A DNA stretch of 64,000 bases from an uncultured Acetatifactor sp. (GTDB lineage: Bacteria > Bacillota > Clostridia > Lachnospirales > Lachnospiraceae). The notes beneath the pieces were generated by a model that was not told the origin of the DNA, made no database searches, and worked only from the letters and a program-made list of their open reading frames with translations. The position numbers and the translations under genes are program-made. The stretch is from the NCBI GenBank assembly GCA_910584865.1, contig CAJUCE010000021.1:1-64000 (forward strand), in the 5' to 3' direction. Below are positions 50,382 through 60,333 of this stretch, one piece after another (position 1 is the stretch's first letter; every line of letters starts with the position of its first letter).

Positions 50382-53300
50382 ATGAAACGGAAAATGGCAT
50401 TATTATTGGCGGCCATATTGACTGTCAGTTCAGGTTTAATGGCATATGCCGCGGAACCTGGCAGTATAGGTCAGACGCAGCAGTCCCAGGAGGAGGGGAG
50501 CCGGGCGGAAGAAGGCTCTCAGGTGAACCAGGACACGGCCGGTACGCAGGAGCCCGGGGAGGATCAAGCGGGCAACGCTGAAAACGGGAAATCCCAGGGG
50601 GGCGGCGAGAGCACAGTGTCCCAGGAGAGCGGAAGCGGTCAGGATACGCAGGCGTCCCAGGAGAGCGGAAGCGGTCAGGATACGCAGGCGTCCCAGGAGA
50701 GCGGAAGCGGGGAGTCTCAGCCGTCTCAGGGAAGCGGAAGCGGGGAGTCTCAGGCGTCCCAGGAGAGTGGAAGCGGGGAGTCTCAGCCGTCTCAGGGAAG
50801 CGGAAGCGGGGAGTCTCAGCCGTCCCAGGGAAGCGGAAACGGTCAGGAGTCTCTGCCCTCTCAGGAGAGTGGAAGCGGAGAGTCTCAGCCGTCTCAGGGA
50901 AGCGGAAACGGCCAGGGTACGCAGCCCCCTCAGGAGGGCGGAACTCCGCAGGGCACACAGACGAATCAGCCGGCTGCGGGCAATATTGGGGGGCAGAGGT
51001 CCCTGGGACCTGTGGGTCAGGTGGACGTGTCCATCGGAGCGGCATTATTTTTGGATCGTGCCGTGAATTTCACGGTCACTCTGACAGACGCTTCCAATCA
51101 GACCAGAACGAGTTATATTGCCATAGAGGCACAATCTACAAAGCCTTCCAGGACAAGTTTCGAAAAGGTGGCGGACGGAGCATATGTCTTAACGGTAATG
51201 GCGGACGGGTTCGCTACATATACGCAGAATATCCAGGTAGAGGGCAGGGCGTATGCCGTCAATCTGATGACAGGATTTCTGGCAGGGATCACTTATGAGG
51301 AAGATGTGCTCCATCCGGGCGTGCTGGTGATCGGAGATGTGAACGGTGACGGCAAGGTAGATGAGGCAGACAGGGATGTGCTGGTGAGCGCTGTTGACAA
51401 AGGGGATTTTTCCGCTCTGCCCGACTTAAACGGGGATGGAGAGGTTAATCTGGTGGATTTGGAGTATTTCTCCAAGGCTTTCAATGATACCAGAGACAAG
51501 CAGGCGGGGATTGAGGAATTTATTCCCAATGCCGTGATCATGCCTGCAGCCGGAGACGGGACAGCGGTGAACGGAAGCTTGACCGGGATGCTGAAGAATC
51601 AGAACAGTGTTACTCTGTCGCCTGCGGCAGGGGGAGCGATTTCCCCGGAGAATCCGGTGACCGTACAGTTTGATTTTGACGGACAGGCCGGGAAGGCAGC
51701 CCAGGCAGACGGCATCATTATTGAGACAGGAGAGGGTAATCCCATCAAACAGGCTGCGGTTACGGTTACATATATGGACGAGGGCGGCGAAGGGACTATC
51801 GAGGTTCCGGTGGTGAGCGATGTGGAATTTTTGCTGGACCGGGCTGATGTATATGCGGAGCGGGATTCCAAGGGGAATATCCGGCTTCATCTGGGGACCC
51901 AGATTGCCGTAAAGCGGGTGACGCTGGTGATCAGGGAGATGACGGCGGAGGCGAATCTGGCAGAGATTTCCAAGGTGGAATTTGTAAACGGCATGGGGGA
52001 GCGTATTCCGGAGCCGGCGATGGATATTCCGAAAAACCTGAAGGCCCTGGCGGACAGCGGGAAGATCAGTGTGACATGGGAAGCTTGTGTCAATGTGACA
52101 GGATATGAGGTTCTGGTGAAGCAGGGAGAGCAGTCGGAGACTGTGATGGTAACCGGAAATGCGTTGGATCTCACTTCCTTCGGAGGCAAGGGGCTGACCA
52201 ATTATCTGGACTACAGAATACAGGTGCAGTCTGTCAACGGTACATGGCGCAGCGGGTACGGCGAGGAGGTGACGGCTACGCCGATGCCAAATTCCAGACC
52301 GCCCAAGCCGGACGATGTGAATGCCGAAGGAAAATACCAGAGTATCATCGTGTCGTGGAAGGATATGAAGGATACGGTCTCCTATAATGTATATTATAAA
52401 GAAGAAGGCACGGATACATACCAGAAGATTGAGAATATTTCGGAGAACAGTTATATCATTACAGGACTGAAGGATTTGGTAAAATATTCTGTCTATGTGA
52501 CCGGTGTCAATGAACTGGGAGAGAGTGATCCTTCACTTACGGTGTCTGCTACCACCACGGACTTAAGCCCGGCAGCCATGCCCAAGTATAAGCTGATTAA
52601 TCGGGGAGAGGTGGGAGAAAAGGGAGCCCATATTATTAATGCCACCACGGCCGCAGCCATGAAAGACAGTCCTCTGGATACCCAGGCCGGTACCGCATGG
52701 GGAACAGTCGATCATGATCCGGCATCTTACTATTTTGCAAATACCTGGGATGCAGGAGGATATAATCCTGTAGGCGGTGTATTAAAAACCAATGCAGGTC
52801 TGTTGTATGAGTTTGACCAGGCCTATGAGATGGATACCTTTGCCTTCCATGATCTGTCATCTCAGGATACGGGTATCAGCTATATTAAGGTCCGCTATTG
52901 GGATGAAGGCGGGACGGCGACTAATGTGTCCGGAGTATCCATGCAGAGACGGACGGATGCGCAGGGCAAGAGCTATTATGTGGTAAAACTGCCCCAGATG
53001 GCAAAGATTAAAAAGCTTCAGTTCGGACTTGCACGTTATTCCGCGGTGGGAACCATTTCCGTTGCAGAGGTATATTTCTATCATTACGATACCTTGCTGG
53101 CAGATATTCTGGCATTGTATGAGGACGATCTCCATATGGTGCTGAAACCGGAGGTGAATCAGGATACCATCAATCAGCTGCGGGAGAGAATCAATACCCC
53201 TGACGAGGAAAGCGGGGAATTGCATCCGGACAGAGAGCTTCTGGAGCGGGAGCTGAAAAATGCGGAAGATATCCTGAATGCAAAGGATCTGCGTGCGCCG

Positions 53301-56027
53301 GTGAAGATTCACAGTACCATTACCACACAGGATGCCGGAAGAGGATTCGGCGGACTGAACGCATGGCAGCCCATCGGTATCACGGCGGCAGCCCAGGATA
53401 AGATCATGATCTATGTGGGGCATAATACCAAGAGAACAGGGGAAAGTACCAACCTGCAGCTGGTGGCGACACAGTATAATTCAGAGGCAGGGGGAGTGAG
53501 CAGCACAGTGGCTACCCTGAAGGTGGGAGCCAATAAGATTACCGTTCCCAAGCTGTGGACTAAGGAAAGCGAAGCCGGCGGAGCTCTCTATGTACAATAT
53601 ACCGGAAACAATGCCAATGACCAGTATGCGGTCCGTGTCAGCGGCGGGGAACAGGTGCCTATACTGGATTTGTATCAGGTGGAAGAGCAGTCAGAGCGGC
53701 TGAAGAGAACTCAGGCTTATGTGGAGGCTCTGGAAACCTATGTGAGCAATATACAGGCGAAGCACCAGGAGGTTCATCAGAACGGAACCAATGAATCGGT
53801 GAAAAAAGAATACAAGGCGGATGAGTGTATTCTGGGAGCCACGGACATTCTGCTGGATACCATGATGTTCTCCCTGCCGGCGCAACAGATCTGGGCCGGT
53901 TCCGGAAGCGCTGGTACGACAGCGGAAGAACGGGCCGGGAAAATTCTGAATTCCATGGATGCCATGGACGAGATGATGTACCTGTTCTACCAGCACAAGG
54001 GATTGAATGACAATGCGCCGGATGTGAAAGACAGGATTCCGCTGAGGCATCTGAATATCCGCTATCAGAGAATGTTTGCCGGAGCCTTTATGTATGCCTC
54101 GGGTAATCATATCGGAATCGGATGGGGTTCTACCTCCGGCATGGTGACCGCATCGCCGGTTGTGCGGGATGAGAATGGCAAATGGCAGAGCGGTTCCTAT
54201 TTCGGATGGGGCATTGCCCATGAGATCGGGCATTGTATCAATCAGGGGGCATATGCGGTGGCGGAGGTGACCAACAACTATTTCTCCGTATTGGCCCAGG
54301 CAAGGGATACTAACGACAGCGTTCGCTTCCAATATGATAAGGTGTATGAGAAGGTGACATCCGGATCCAGGGGGCCGGCTTCCAATGTATTTACCCAGCT
54401 GGCTATGTACTGGCAGCTGCACTTGGCCTATGACAACGGATATAATTACAAGACCTATGAAAACTATGAGGAACAGCTGAATAATCTGTTCTTTGCACGG
54501 GTGGATACCTATGCGAGAGATCAGGCGAAGGCGCCTCATCCCGGAAACGTGGCCCTGACATTGGCCGGAAACCGCGATCAGGATCTGATGCGTTTAGCCT
54601 GCGCGGCGGCCGAAAAGGATATTCTGGACTTCTTCCAGCGTTGGGGAATGACGCCGGACGAGGGGACCAGAGCTTATGCAGGTCAGTTCTCCAAGGAGAC
54701 CAGAGCCATTTACTATGTCAATGATGAAGCCAGAGTATATAGGCTGGAGAGCGGCGGAAGCAGTGTACTGGATACGGAAGGTAAGGTAGAAGCTGTAGGT
54801 GACGGCGTGACAGCTACAAAGGTGGCAGCCAACCGGATCGATTTCAACCTCAGCGCCAAGACCATTCCGGAGGCTGATATATTGGGATATGAGGTGGTAC
54901 GGTGTACGATTTCCGGAGGAAAGACCATTCGGGAGACCGTGGGCTTCACTACAGGAAATACCATGAGCGACATCATTACCACCATGAATAATCGGACGGT
55001 ATCCTATGAGGTGACGGTAGTTGACAAATACCTGAACCGCTCTGCCGTGAAGACGCTGGATCCTCTGAAAATCGAGCATAACGGCAGTCTGGATAAAACC
55101 TTCTGGACAGTAGAAACCCAGAACCTGAAGGCGGCGGGAGAAACGGCAGAGCCTGGCAGCAAGGATACGGTATACTGCAGCGATCCGGAAGCGGAGAAGG
55201 CGCCTGCGGAGAAAGAGAAGCTCATTGATAACAAGGCGGAGACAGTTTATACGGCTACAGCCAGCGGAGAAGCGGTGATTTTGCTGGATTTCCACAAGAC
55301 GGTTACCGTGGCAGGCTTCCAGTATACGCCGGGCGATACGGCAGAAAGGGCATATTCGATCGAAGTACGGATTGACGATACCTGGCGGGAGGTGGCAAAC
55401 GGAACCTTCAAGGGCGCGCAGACAATCTACCTTTCTACCAGCGGAGAAAAGTATGTGAGTACGTATTCGGCATCGGCCCTGAAGCTGATTCTGAAGACTG
55501 CCAACGGAGATACGGTATCGATTGGAGAATTGGATGTACTTGGCCCTACGGGAGACAATGTAGACTTCCGGCGGACCGAAGACAGCGAAGGCAAGAGCTT
55601 CGTTATAGGGAAACTGGCGGAGGAATTCAAGTTTGGAGAGAAGGATACGGATGTGATTCCGAAAGGTTCCATCGTATTTGCCGGTTCCTACAAGGGCAGC
55701 CCTGCCTATAATGTGGTCATCCTGTATGATCAGAACGGAAATATTGTGGGCGGACTGGAAGGGGATGCCCTGAAGGCGGAGCAGATTATCATGGCCGATG
55801 TGCCCGATACAGGTAATATCCAGGATGTTTCCGACGGCACATGGATTTACTGGCTGGATCCCGATACGGATTTAAGCCAGATCAAAAAGGTCCGTGCAGA
55901 GCTGTACCGTGTGAACAAGGCGGAGACCAACGAGGGGCAGAGACTTGTAAGTGACTCTCTGTTTGAGGAGGTTCCGGCAGTATTGCCTGAGGTCTATTTG
56001 GATAGTATTCCGGATCTGCAGCGATAA
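50382..56027 (+). CDS. Large secreted M60 (enhancin-like) metalloprotease with dockerin and FN3 domains
   Basis: 1881 aa. Signal peptide (1-24), then a Ser/Gly/Glu/Gln-rich repeat linker to ~195. A beta domain precedes a dockerin type I-like pair of calcium loops (GDVNGDGKVDEADRDVLV and DLNGDGEVNLVDLEYF, ~318-375). A cohesin-like beta stretch and two fibronectin type III domains (~550-735) follow, then a discoidin-like region. The M60 peptidase has zinc motif HEIGH (His 1280, Glu 1281, His 1284) and a downstream Glu (about 1295). F5/8-type C-terminal domains come last. M60 enzymes of gut bacteria cleave O-glycoproteins such as mucin. ATG follows GGGAGGACAAAAGC. The next gene (11 nt downstream) encodes a membrane-anchored candidate partner. 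Confidence 0.88.
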   Translation: MKRKMALLLAAILTVSSGLMAYAAEPGSIGQTQQSQEEGSRAEEGSQVNQDTAGTQEPGEDQAGNAENGKSQGGGESTVSQESGSGQDTQASQESGSGQDTQASQESGSGESQPSQGSGSGESQASQESGSGESQPSQGSGSGESQPSQGSGNGQESLPSQESGSGESQPSQGSGNGQGTQPPQEGGTPQGTQTNQPAAGNIGGQRSLGPVGQVDVSIGAALFLDRAVNFTVTLTDASNQTRTSYIAIEAQSTKPSRTSFEKVADGAYVLTVMADGFATYTQNIQVEGRAYAVNLMTGFLAGITYEEDVLHPGVLVIGDVNGDGKVDEADRDVLVSAVDKGDFSALPDLNGDGEVNLVDLEYFSKAFNDTRDKQAGIEEFIPNAVIMPAAGDGTAVNGSLTGMLKNQNSVTLSPAAGGAISPENPVTVQFDFDGQAGKAAQADGIIIETGEGNPIKQAAVTVTYMDEGGEGTIEVPVVSDVEFLLDRADVYAERDSKGNIRLHLGTQIAVKRVTLVIREMTAEANLAEISKVEFVNGMGERIPEPAMDIPKNLKALADSGKISVTWEACVNVTGYEVLVKQGEQSETVMVTGNALDLTSFGGKGLTNYLDYRIQVQSVNGTWRSGYGEEVTATPMPNSRPPKPDDVNAEGKYQSIIVSWKDMKDTVSYNVYYKEEGTDTYQKIENISENSYIITGLKDLVKYSVYVTGVNELGESDPSLTVSATTTDLSPAAMPKYKLINRGEVGEKGAHIINATTAAAMKDSPLDTQAGTAWGTVDHDPASYYFANTWDAGGYNPVGGVLKTNAGLLYEFDQAYEMDTFAFHDLSSQDTGISYIKVRYWDEGGTATNVSGVSMQRRTDAQGKSYYVVKLPQMAKIKKLQFGLARYSAVGTISVAEVYFYHYDTLLADILALYEDDLHMVLKPEVNQDTINQLRERINTPDEESGELHPDRELLERELKNAEDILNAKDLRAPVKIHSTITTQDAGRGFGGLNAWQPIGITAAAQDKIMIYVGHNTKRTGESTNLQLVATQYNSEAGGVSSTVATLKVGANKITVPKLWTKESEAGGALYVQYTGNNANDQYAVRVSGGEQVPILDLYQVEEQSERLKRTQAYVEALETYVSNIQAKHQEVHQNGTNESVKKEYKADECILGATDILLDTMMFSLPAQQIWAGSGSAGTTAEERAGKILNSMDAMDEMMYLFYQHKGLNDNAPDVKDRIPLRHLNIRYQRMFAGAFMYASGNHIGIGWGSTSGMVTASPVVRDENGKWQSGSYFGWGIAHEIGHCINQGAYAVAEVTNNYFSVLAQARDTNDSVRFQYDKVYEKVTSGSRGPASNVFTQLAMYWQLHLAYDNGYNYKTYENYEEQLNNLFFARVDTYARDQAKAPHPGNVALTLAGNRDQDLMRLACAAAEKDILDFFQRWGMTPDEGTRAYAGQFSKETRAIYYVNDEARVYRLESGGSSVLDTEGKVEAVGDGVTATKVAANRIDFNLSAKTIPEADILGYEVVRCTISGGKTIRETVGFTTGNTMSDIITTMNNRTVSYEVTVVDKYLNRSAVKTLDPLKIEHNGSLDKTFWTVETQNLKAAGETAEPGSKDTVYCSDPEAEKAPAEKEKLIDNKAETVYTATASGEAVILLDFHKTVTVAGFQYTPGDTAERAYSIEVRIDDTWREVANGTFKGAQTIYLSTSGEKYVSTYSASALKLILKTANGDTVSIGELDVLGPTGDNVDFRRTEDSEGKSFVIGKLAEEFKFGEKDTDVIPKGSIVFAGSYKGSPAYNVVILYDQNGNIVGGLEGDALKAEQIIMADVPDTGNIQDVSDGTWIYWLDPDTDLSQIKKVRAELYRVNKAETNEGQRLVSDSLFEEVPAVLPEVYLDSIPDLQR
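50616..50935 (+). repeat. Tandem repeats encoding the Ser/Gly/Gln-rich linker of the M60 protein
   Basis: About ten near-identical units of 27-33 nt (SQESGSGE, SQPSQGSGSGE variants). High DNA identity suggests copy-number variation by slippage. Confidence 0.85.
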
Positions 56028-56038
56028 AAGAGGTGGAT

Positions 56039-57136
56039 ATGAAGAAAGAGATTTCCAGATTATTTATGACTGCACTTGTGCCGGTGACCCTGTTTTCCAT
56101 GCAGGTACACGCGGCAAGCGGCGATGGTTTTATGCTGGACGAGAAGGGAACGGTCACGATTGTCTCGGAACATGCGGCGAAGGAGGGAGTATCCTCCCTC
56201 CAGTTCAGCCTGTCGGTGAATTCCGCAGATGCATCAAGGGTGGAATTCCAATTTGAGGGAAGCAATGCAAAAATAGCAGATTTCCGATATGATGAAGGCG
56301 GGAAAAAGCTGAATGTGTATCTGGCGGGAGTGGATGCGCTTTTTGCGGAAAATACGGACTCCCTGACTGTGGGGAGGCTGGTGGTGCTGGACGGGAACGG
56401 CGGTAACGCTTCGGCGGCAGTGAGCGTGGTGGAAGATTCCCTTCAGTATGTCTATGGGACGGAACTAAAAAGGATGGAGAGCGTGGAGCTTCCGGGAACC
56501 GTGCAGATGGGGGCGCCCGGCCAGACCGCAGCGCCTCCCGCAGCTGAAGTTACCCCGGAGCCACCTTCGCCCACCCAGGCGCCGCCGGAAGAGCCGCTGG
56601 AGACGCCTCCGCCCACCCAGGCGCCACAGCCGGAGGAACCTGTCCCTACCCAGGCGCCTGAGCCCATATGGACACCTGCGCCTACGCAGAATCCCGGATC
56701 CATAGATGACGGAAACGGGGACAATGGTGATGACGGGGAAGAGGACGGTACACCGGGAAGTGTGGCCGTCGTTGCCAGGCCGGGAACGGGCCAGGGGGGA
56801 CGAAAACCAGGAAGCAGTACCAAGCCTGCAAAGACCACACCGCCCAGAGTGGAGGTAGTGTCGGTAAGTTCGCCGAAGCCGAAGGACACCGAACCGGAGC
56901 AGACCGAGGAACCGCCGTTGGAATCTGAGGAGGAAGTGACAGATTCCCTTGTGACTTTCCCGGAAGAGACGCCTGAACCGGAGCAGGAGCGGGCAGAAGA
57001 AGGAATCAACTGGTTGCTTGTGGCAGTGATAGCTGCGATCGTCCTGTTTGGGGGCGTGGCGGTCGGTTCTGCGGTGATATTGATGAGAAAGCCCAAAGGA
57101 CCCGGGGCCGGAGGGGACAGGTTGGGAAGAAGATAA
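56039..57136 (+). CDS. Membrane-anchored surface protein with cohesin-like domain and Pro-rich stalk
   Basis: 365 aa. Signal peptide to ~25 (ending VHAAS). One beta-rich domain of ~130 residues (SSLQFSLSVNSADASRVEFQ, LNVYLAGVDALFAENTDSLT, GRLVVLDG) has the look of a cohesin or a related carbohydrate-binding beta-sandwich. A long Pro/Glu/Thr stalk (PTQAPPEEPLETPPPTQ...) ends in a single membrane helix (~312-335) and a basic tail. The start at ATG 56039 follows GAGGTGGAT; GTG 56033 is in frame. The upstream enzyme carries a dockerin, so this could hold it on the cell surface. A terminator follows. Confidence 0.7.
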   Translation: MKKEISRLFMTALVPVTLFSMQVHAASGDGFMLDEKGTVTIVSEHAAKEGVSSLQFSLSVNSADASRVEFQFEGSNAKIADFRYDEGGKKLNVYLAGVDALFAENTDSLTVGRLVVLDGNGGNASAAVSVVEDSLQYVYGTELKRMESVELPGTVQMGAPGQTAAPPAAEVTPEPPSPTQAPPEEPLETPPPTQAPQPEEPVPTQAPEPIWTPAPTQNPGSIDDGNGDNGDDGEEDGTPGSVAVVARPGTGQGGRKPGSSTKPAKTTPPRVEVVSVSSPKPKDTEPEQTEEPPLESEEEVTDSLVTFPEETPEPEQERAEEGINWLLVAVIAAIVLFGGVAVGSAVILMRKPKGPGAGGDRLGRR

Positions 57137-57158
57137 AAGGAGAAAAGAAGAAAAGAAG

Positions 57159-57188
57159 GGGCTGCCTGATCGACGGGGCAGCCCTTTT
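57159..57188 (+). terminator. Terminator of the M60/cohesin-like operon
   Basis: Stem GGGCTGCC (57159-57166) / GGCAGCCC (57177-57184) followed by TTTT. Confidence 0.8.
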
Positions 57189-57232
57189 GCAGTAGGGAAT
57201 CTATTTTGCGGAATCTATTTGTGATATCAGCC

Positions 57233-57967
57233 TTATGATCTAAGCTTGCGGATCGCTTTCTCGGCAATCAGACATTGGCCGTGCTCTTCCAGATGTACAA
57301 CCTGGGACGGATCAGCGGCGTACAGGCTGGCGAACTCCATGGCTTGAACACAGGCTCTGCTGTAGCGCTCATAAGAAGCATGGCCTTTGAGCAGATAGAG
57401 ATAGTAAAGGCCATCCATTTCATATAGCCGGCTGTCTACCATCAGATTGGCAGGCAGCATGGAGGCATATTCCATAATCTGCCCGATGCCGGCGAAAGCG
57501 AATACTGCAAAACCGGGGCGATCGGCCTGTTTAGACTGAGATGCTTTTCTCTGGCCGGAGACCGTATCCGGCGTTTGATTACCTGTATCCTGGGAAGGGG
57601 ATCCGGAATTCTGGGCATCTGCAGATGCAGAAAGGGAGGGGGTGATCTTCTCCCGTGTCCGCTCCAGAATCTTCTTCATTTCCTTCAGGCATTCTATAAA
57701 CTGATCGCTTTCCCGGATATCCGGATCTCTGTCAGAAAAGGTAAGAATCAGCCCCTGATCCGGCAGCATCATAATCTGCAGATCGAAAGCAAATTTGGGC
57801 GGCTTATATCCAACCTCTTCTTCTGCCTGCTCAATGATTTCCTGGACTATCTCCCGGGCTTTATCGCTTCGAAGGATAAAGTCTTTATAGTCGATATCAT
57901 ATTCCTCCAATTCTTCGTTTGAGAGGAAGCACTTTACTGTTTTGTCGTCCACTCGTTCTATTCTCAT
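57233..57967 (-). CDS. mecA: MecA-family adaptor protein
   Basis: 244 aa. The N-terminus MRIERVDDKTVKCFLSNEEL and ILRSDKAREIVQEIIEQAEEEVGYK is typical of MecA, which delivers substrates to the ClpCP protease. The C-terminal domain (HLEEHGQCLIAEKAIRKLRS) is the ClpC-binding part. The middle (residues ~115-150) is a variable polar linker. ATG 57967 follows GAGGATGATGAT; upstream in-frame residues from 58066 are not conserved. Stands alone, divergent from the DUF1576 gene. Confidence 0.87.
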   Translation of the reverse strand: MRIERVDDKTVKCFLSNEELEEYDIDYKDFILRSDKAREIVQEIIEQAEEEVGYKPPKFAFDLQIMMLPDQGLILTFSDRDPDIRESDQFIECLKEMKKILERTREKITPSLSASADAQNSGSPSQDTGNQTPDTVSGQRKASQSKQADRPGFAVFAFAGIGQIMEYASMLPANLMVDSRLYEMDGLYYLYLLKGHASYERYSRACVQAMEFASLYAADPSQVVHLEEHGQCLIAEKAIRKLRS

Positions 57968-58279
57968 ATCATCATCCTCATAAATGTCAATCCAATTGAC
58001 CGACCTGGTATTCAGATTACAGTTTCGTACCATCTTTATGATATCATGATATTCAAAATTTTTCAATTATATAAGTTTTCCATTCTAAACAATATTTTAT
58101 GCATTCTTTTATTCATATTTTACACAGAACTGTCTGGAAGTTTTTATTGCTTTCTAGACGAATATCCGGTAAACTACATAGTAAGGAATCTTGAAGCGTT
58201 TTTGAGGACAGGAACGGTGGGGATGAATTTTTCAGGAGCGGAGGAAATAGACAGAGAACTCATGGGCAAGGAGGTACAG

Positions 58280-59584
58280 ATGGCGGACACAACGATGCGG
58301 GGAAAGCTGGAGGGCATAGAACTGAAGATGCTTTGTATCTTTTCCATGATATTGCTGTTGGCGGCAGGAGTCGCAGGAATGGTGCAGGAGAGAGAAGGGA
58401 TCGTTGGCGTGATAAAGGGACTGTGGACCATTGTTGTCTCGCGAGATGCCTTGATCACGGATTATTTTGAACTGGCCGGGTACGGCGCTTCCTTTATGAA
58501 CGCGGTGCTGGTGATGGGAATCAGTATATGCTTGCTGTATCGGGAGAAGGTGAAGTTTACCGGATTGACCATGGCGGCGATCAGTATCAATGCGGGATAT
58601 GCCCTCTGGGGGAAGAATCCGGTGAATATTCTGCCGATCCTGATAGGCTCGTCCCTCTATGCCAAGGTGCATGGATCCAGACTGGGAAGATATCTGTATA
58701 CGGCCATGTTCGGAACAAGCCTGGCGCCGCTGGTGACGGAGCTGATCTATCTGCTGCCGTTTGACAGGAGGATCAATCTGGCCATAGCAACGCTGACGGG
58801 TATCCTCATCGGATTTATATTACCTGTGCTTTCTGTACATACGGCTTCCATGCACAAAGGATTCAGCCTGTTCAACGTCGGATTTTCTGCGGGTGTGCTG
58901 GCCTTTGTGATGGTCTGTATTTTGAAGTCCTTCGGCCTGGAAAGTGAGTCTGTTATGATCTGGAGGGAAGGCAGGCCGCTTTGGATTGTGTTGGGGCTGT
59001 ACGGTTATTTCCTGCTGACTTTTTTATTTGGATTGTATCTGACGAAAGGAAATCTGACGGGAATCCGAAAGATATGGAAACATCCCGGCAGGGCGGTGGC
59101 GGACTTTATCTTGATGGAAGGTGTCGGAAGTACTTTGATGAATATGGCACTGGTGGGCGCTGTATGTGAGACCTATATCCTACTGGTTGGAGGGGATTTG
59201 TCAGGGCCGGTAGTGGGGGCGATTCTGACGGCATATGGATTCGCGGCATTCGGCGCACATGTGAAAAATTACCTGCCTGTGTTGTGCGGGGTATTTCTTT
59301 CCACATTTCTGAATCAGTTCACGCCGACGATGCCCGGATTGCAGCTTGCCGCGATTTTTGCAGTGGGGCTGGCGCCGATTGCCGGACGCTTCGGCGTTTT
59401 GGCGGGAATCGTGGCAGGAATGCTCCATGTGGCCATTGTAACTTGTACTTCTCAAATGTACGGGGGATTAAATTTGTATAATAACGGATTTAGTGCGGGC
59501 TGGGTGGCAATTATAATGGTACCCGGACTGGAAAGTTTCATGTTAGAATATAAGGGTAGAAAGAGGAAAAGTGAAAATGTTTGA
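58280..59584 (+). CDS. DUF1576 family polytopic membrane protein
   Basis: 434 aa from ATG 58280, chosen because AAGGAGG stands 5 nt ahead; a longer frame from 58046 adds a non-conserved hydrophobic stretch. About twelve membrane segments. Words such as SRDALITDYFELAGYGASFMN, AGYALWGKNPVNILPILIG and VVGAILTAYGFAAFGAHVKNY (quoted in part) match DUF1576, a two-repeat membrane family of unknown transport role in Clostridia. The second half repeats the pattern of the first. Its stop overlaps the following small gene, and the two travel as a pair. Confidence 0.82.
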   Translation: MADTTMRGKLEGIELKMLCIFSMILLLAAGVAGMVQEREGIVGVIKGLWTIVVSRDALITDYFELAGYGASFMNAVLVMGISICLLYREKVKFTGLTMAAISINAGYALWGKNPVNILPILIGSSLYAKVHGSRLGRYLYTAMFGTSLAPLVTELIYLLPFDRRINLAIATLTGILIGFILPVLSVHTASMHKGFSLFNVGFSAGVLAFVMVCILKSFGLESESVMIWREGRPLWIVLGLYGYFLLTFLFGLYLTKGNLTGIRKIWKHPGRAVADFILMEGVGSTLMNMALVGAVCETYILLVGGDLSGPVVGAILTAYGFAAFGAHVKNYLPVLCGVFLSTFLNQFTPTMPGLQLAAIFAVGLAPIAGRFGVLAGIVAGMLHVAIVTCTSQMYGGLNLYNNGFSAGWVAIIMVPGLESFMLEYKGRKRKSENV

Positions 59585-59927
59585 CGAACAAAGGAAAACG
59601 GCAAAGGTCGTGGCGGAACTGACAATGTTTTTTCTGTCAGTAGGAGCGGACAAGATTGACTTCAGCGTGGAGAAGAAAGGAAATCAGGAAGTGATCACAT
59701 TCCGCGGAAACTATCTTCCGGAAGAGAAGGGGCAGCTGCAGGCGCTGAAAGCTCTGAACGAGCAGAAAAATGACGGTATCGAGGACATTTACTGGGAATT
59801 GGCCGGTTCCGGCAATTATGGAGAAACCAGTGAATTGCTTCTGGTGGGGATGATGGTGGATAAGGCAGAGACGGTGATAGAAGACGGGTTTGTGAGCCTG
59901 ACGCTGTATAGAGAGATGGAAAATTAG
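59577..59927 (+). CDS. Small cytoplasmic protein paired with DUF1576
   Basis: 116 aa from ATG 59577 (MFDEQRKTAKVVAELTMFFL...); GTG 59571 is in frame. Overlaps the DUF1576 stop by 8 nt. Alpha/beta pattern with VITFRGNYLP and LLLVGMMVDKAETVI. Probably a conserved accessory of the membrane protein; no function known. Confidence 0.72.
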   Translation: MFDEQRKTAKVVAELTMFFLSVGADKIDFSVEKKGNQEVITFRGNYLPEEKGQLQALKALNEQKNDGIEDIYWELAGSGNYGETSELLLVGMMVDKAETVIEDGFVSLTLYREMEN

Positions 59928-59966
59928 AAAAACTTAAAAAAATTTAAAAAATTATTGAAAAAACAC

Positions 59967-59995
59967 TTGCATTTATAAGAATAATGTAATATAAT
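59967..59995 (+). promoter_or_regulatory. Promoter of tRNA-Lys
   Basis: -35 TTGCAT (59967-59972), 17-bp spacer, perfect -10 TATAAT (59990-59995), about 55 nt before the tRNA. Confidence 0.8.
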
Positions 59996-60050
59996 CTATC
60001 TTGTGCTTGAGACAGAGAACAGGCACAAGATAGAGGTACACATAAGAGAT

Positions 60051-60123
60051 GCGCCGCTAGCTCAGTTGGTAGAGCACCTGACTCTTAATCAGGGTGTCCA
60101 GGGTTCGAGCCCCTGGCGGCGCA
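60051..60123 (+). tRNA. tRNA-Lys (anticodon CTT)
   Basis: 73 nt. Acceptor GCGCCGC/GCGGCGC with discriminator A, D-arm GCTC-AGTTGGTA-GAGC, anticodon stem CCTGA/TCAGG with loop CTCTTAA (CTT), and T-arm CAGGG-TTCGAGC-CCCTG. CCA is not encoded. Confidence 0.96.
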
Positions 60124-60128
60124 GTTGG

Positions 60129-60175
60129 AAGAACTGTTTTTGAGGACCTGGGAGCCTTGGGGACGGTTCTTTTTT
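60129..60175 (+). terminator. Terminator of tRNA-Lys
   Basis: AAGAAC (60129-60134) pairs with GTTCTT (60166-60171), with further imperfect pairing inside, and the arm runs into a T-tract to 60175. Confidence 0.65.
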
Positions 60176-60235
60176 CGCGTTAAGAAACCGCATTAGTATA
60201 TTCTACAATTATAGTCCTTTTCGGGATAGTTGAGG

Positions 60236-60274
60236 CGAAGCCCCGAAATTATTGGGAATATTCCCGGGGCTTCG
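60236..60274. repeat. GC-rich 10-bp hairpin between tRNA-Lys and the XRE gene
   Basis: Perfect arms CGAAGCCCCG (60236-60245) / CGGGGCTTCG (60265-60274). No T-run in either direction. It may act as an mRNA end structure for the convergent minus-strand gene. Confidence 0.6.
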
Positions 60275-60333
60275 AAATGAAGGGGGAGCGTCTGGCGGCC
60301 CGTTAGCGAACGAGGCAGCCTCAATACGGAATG

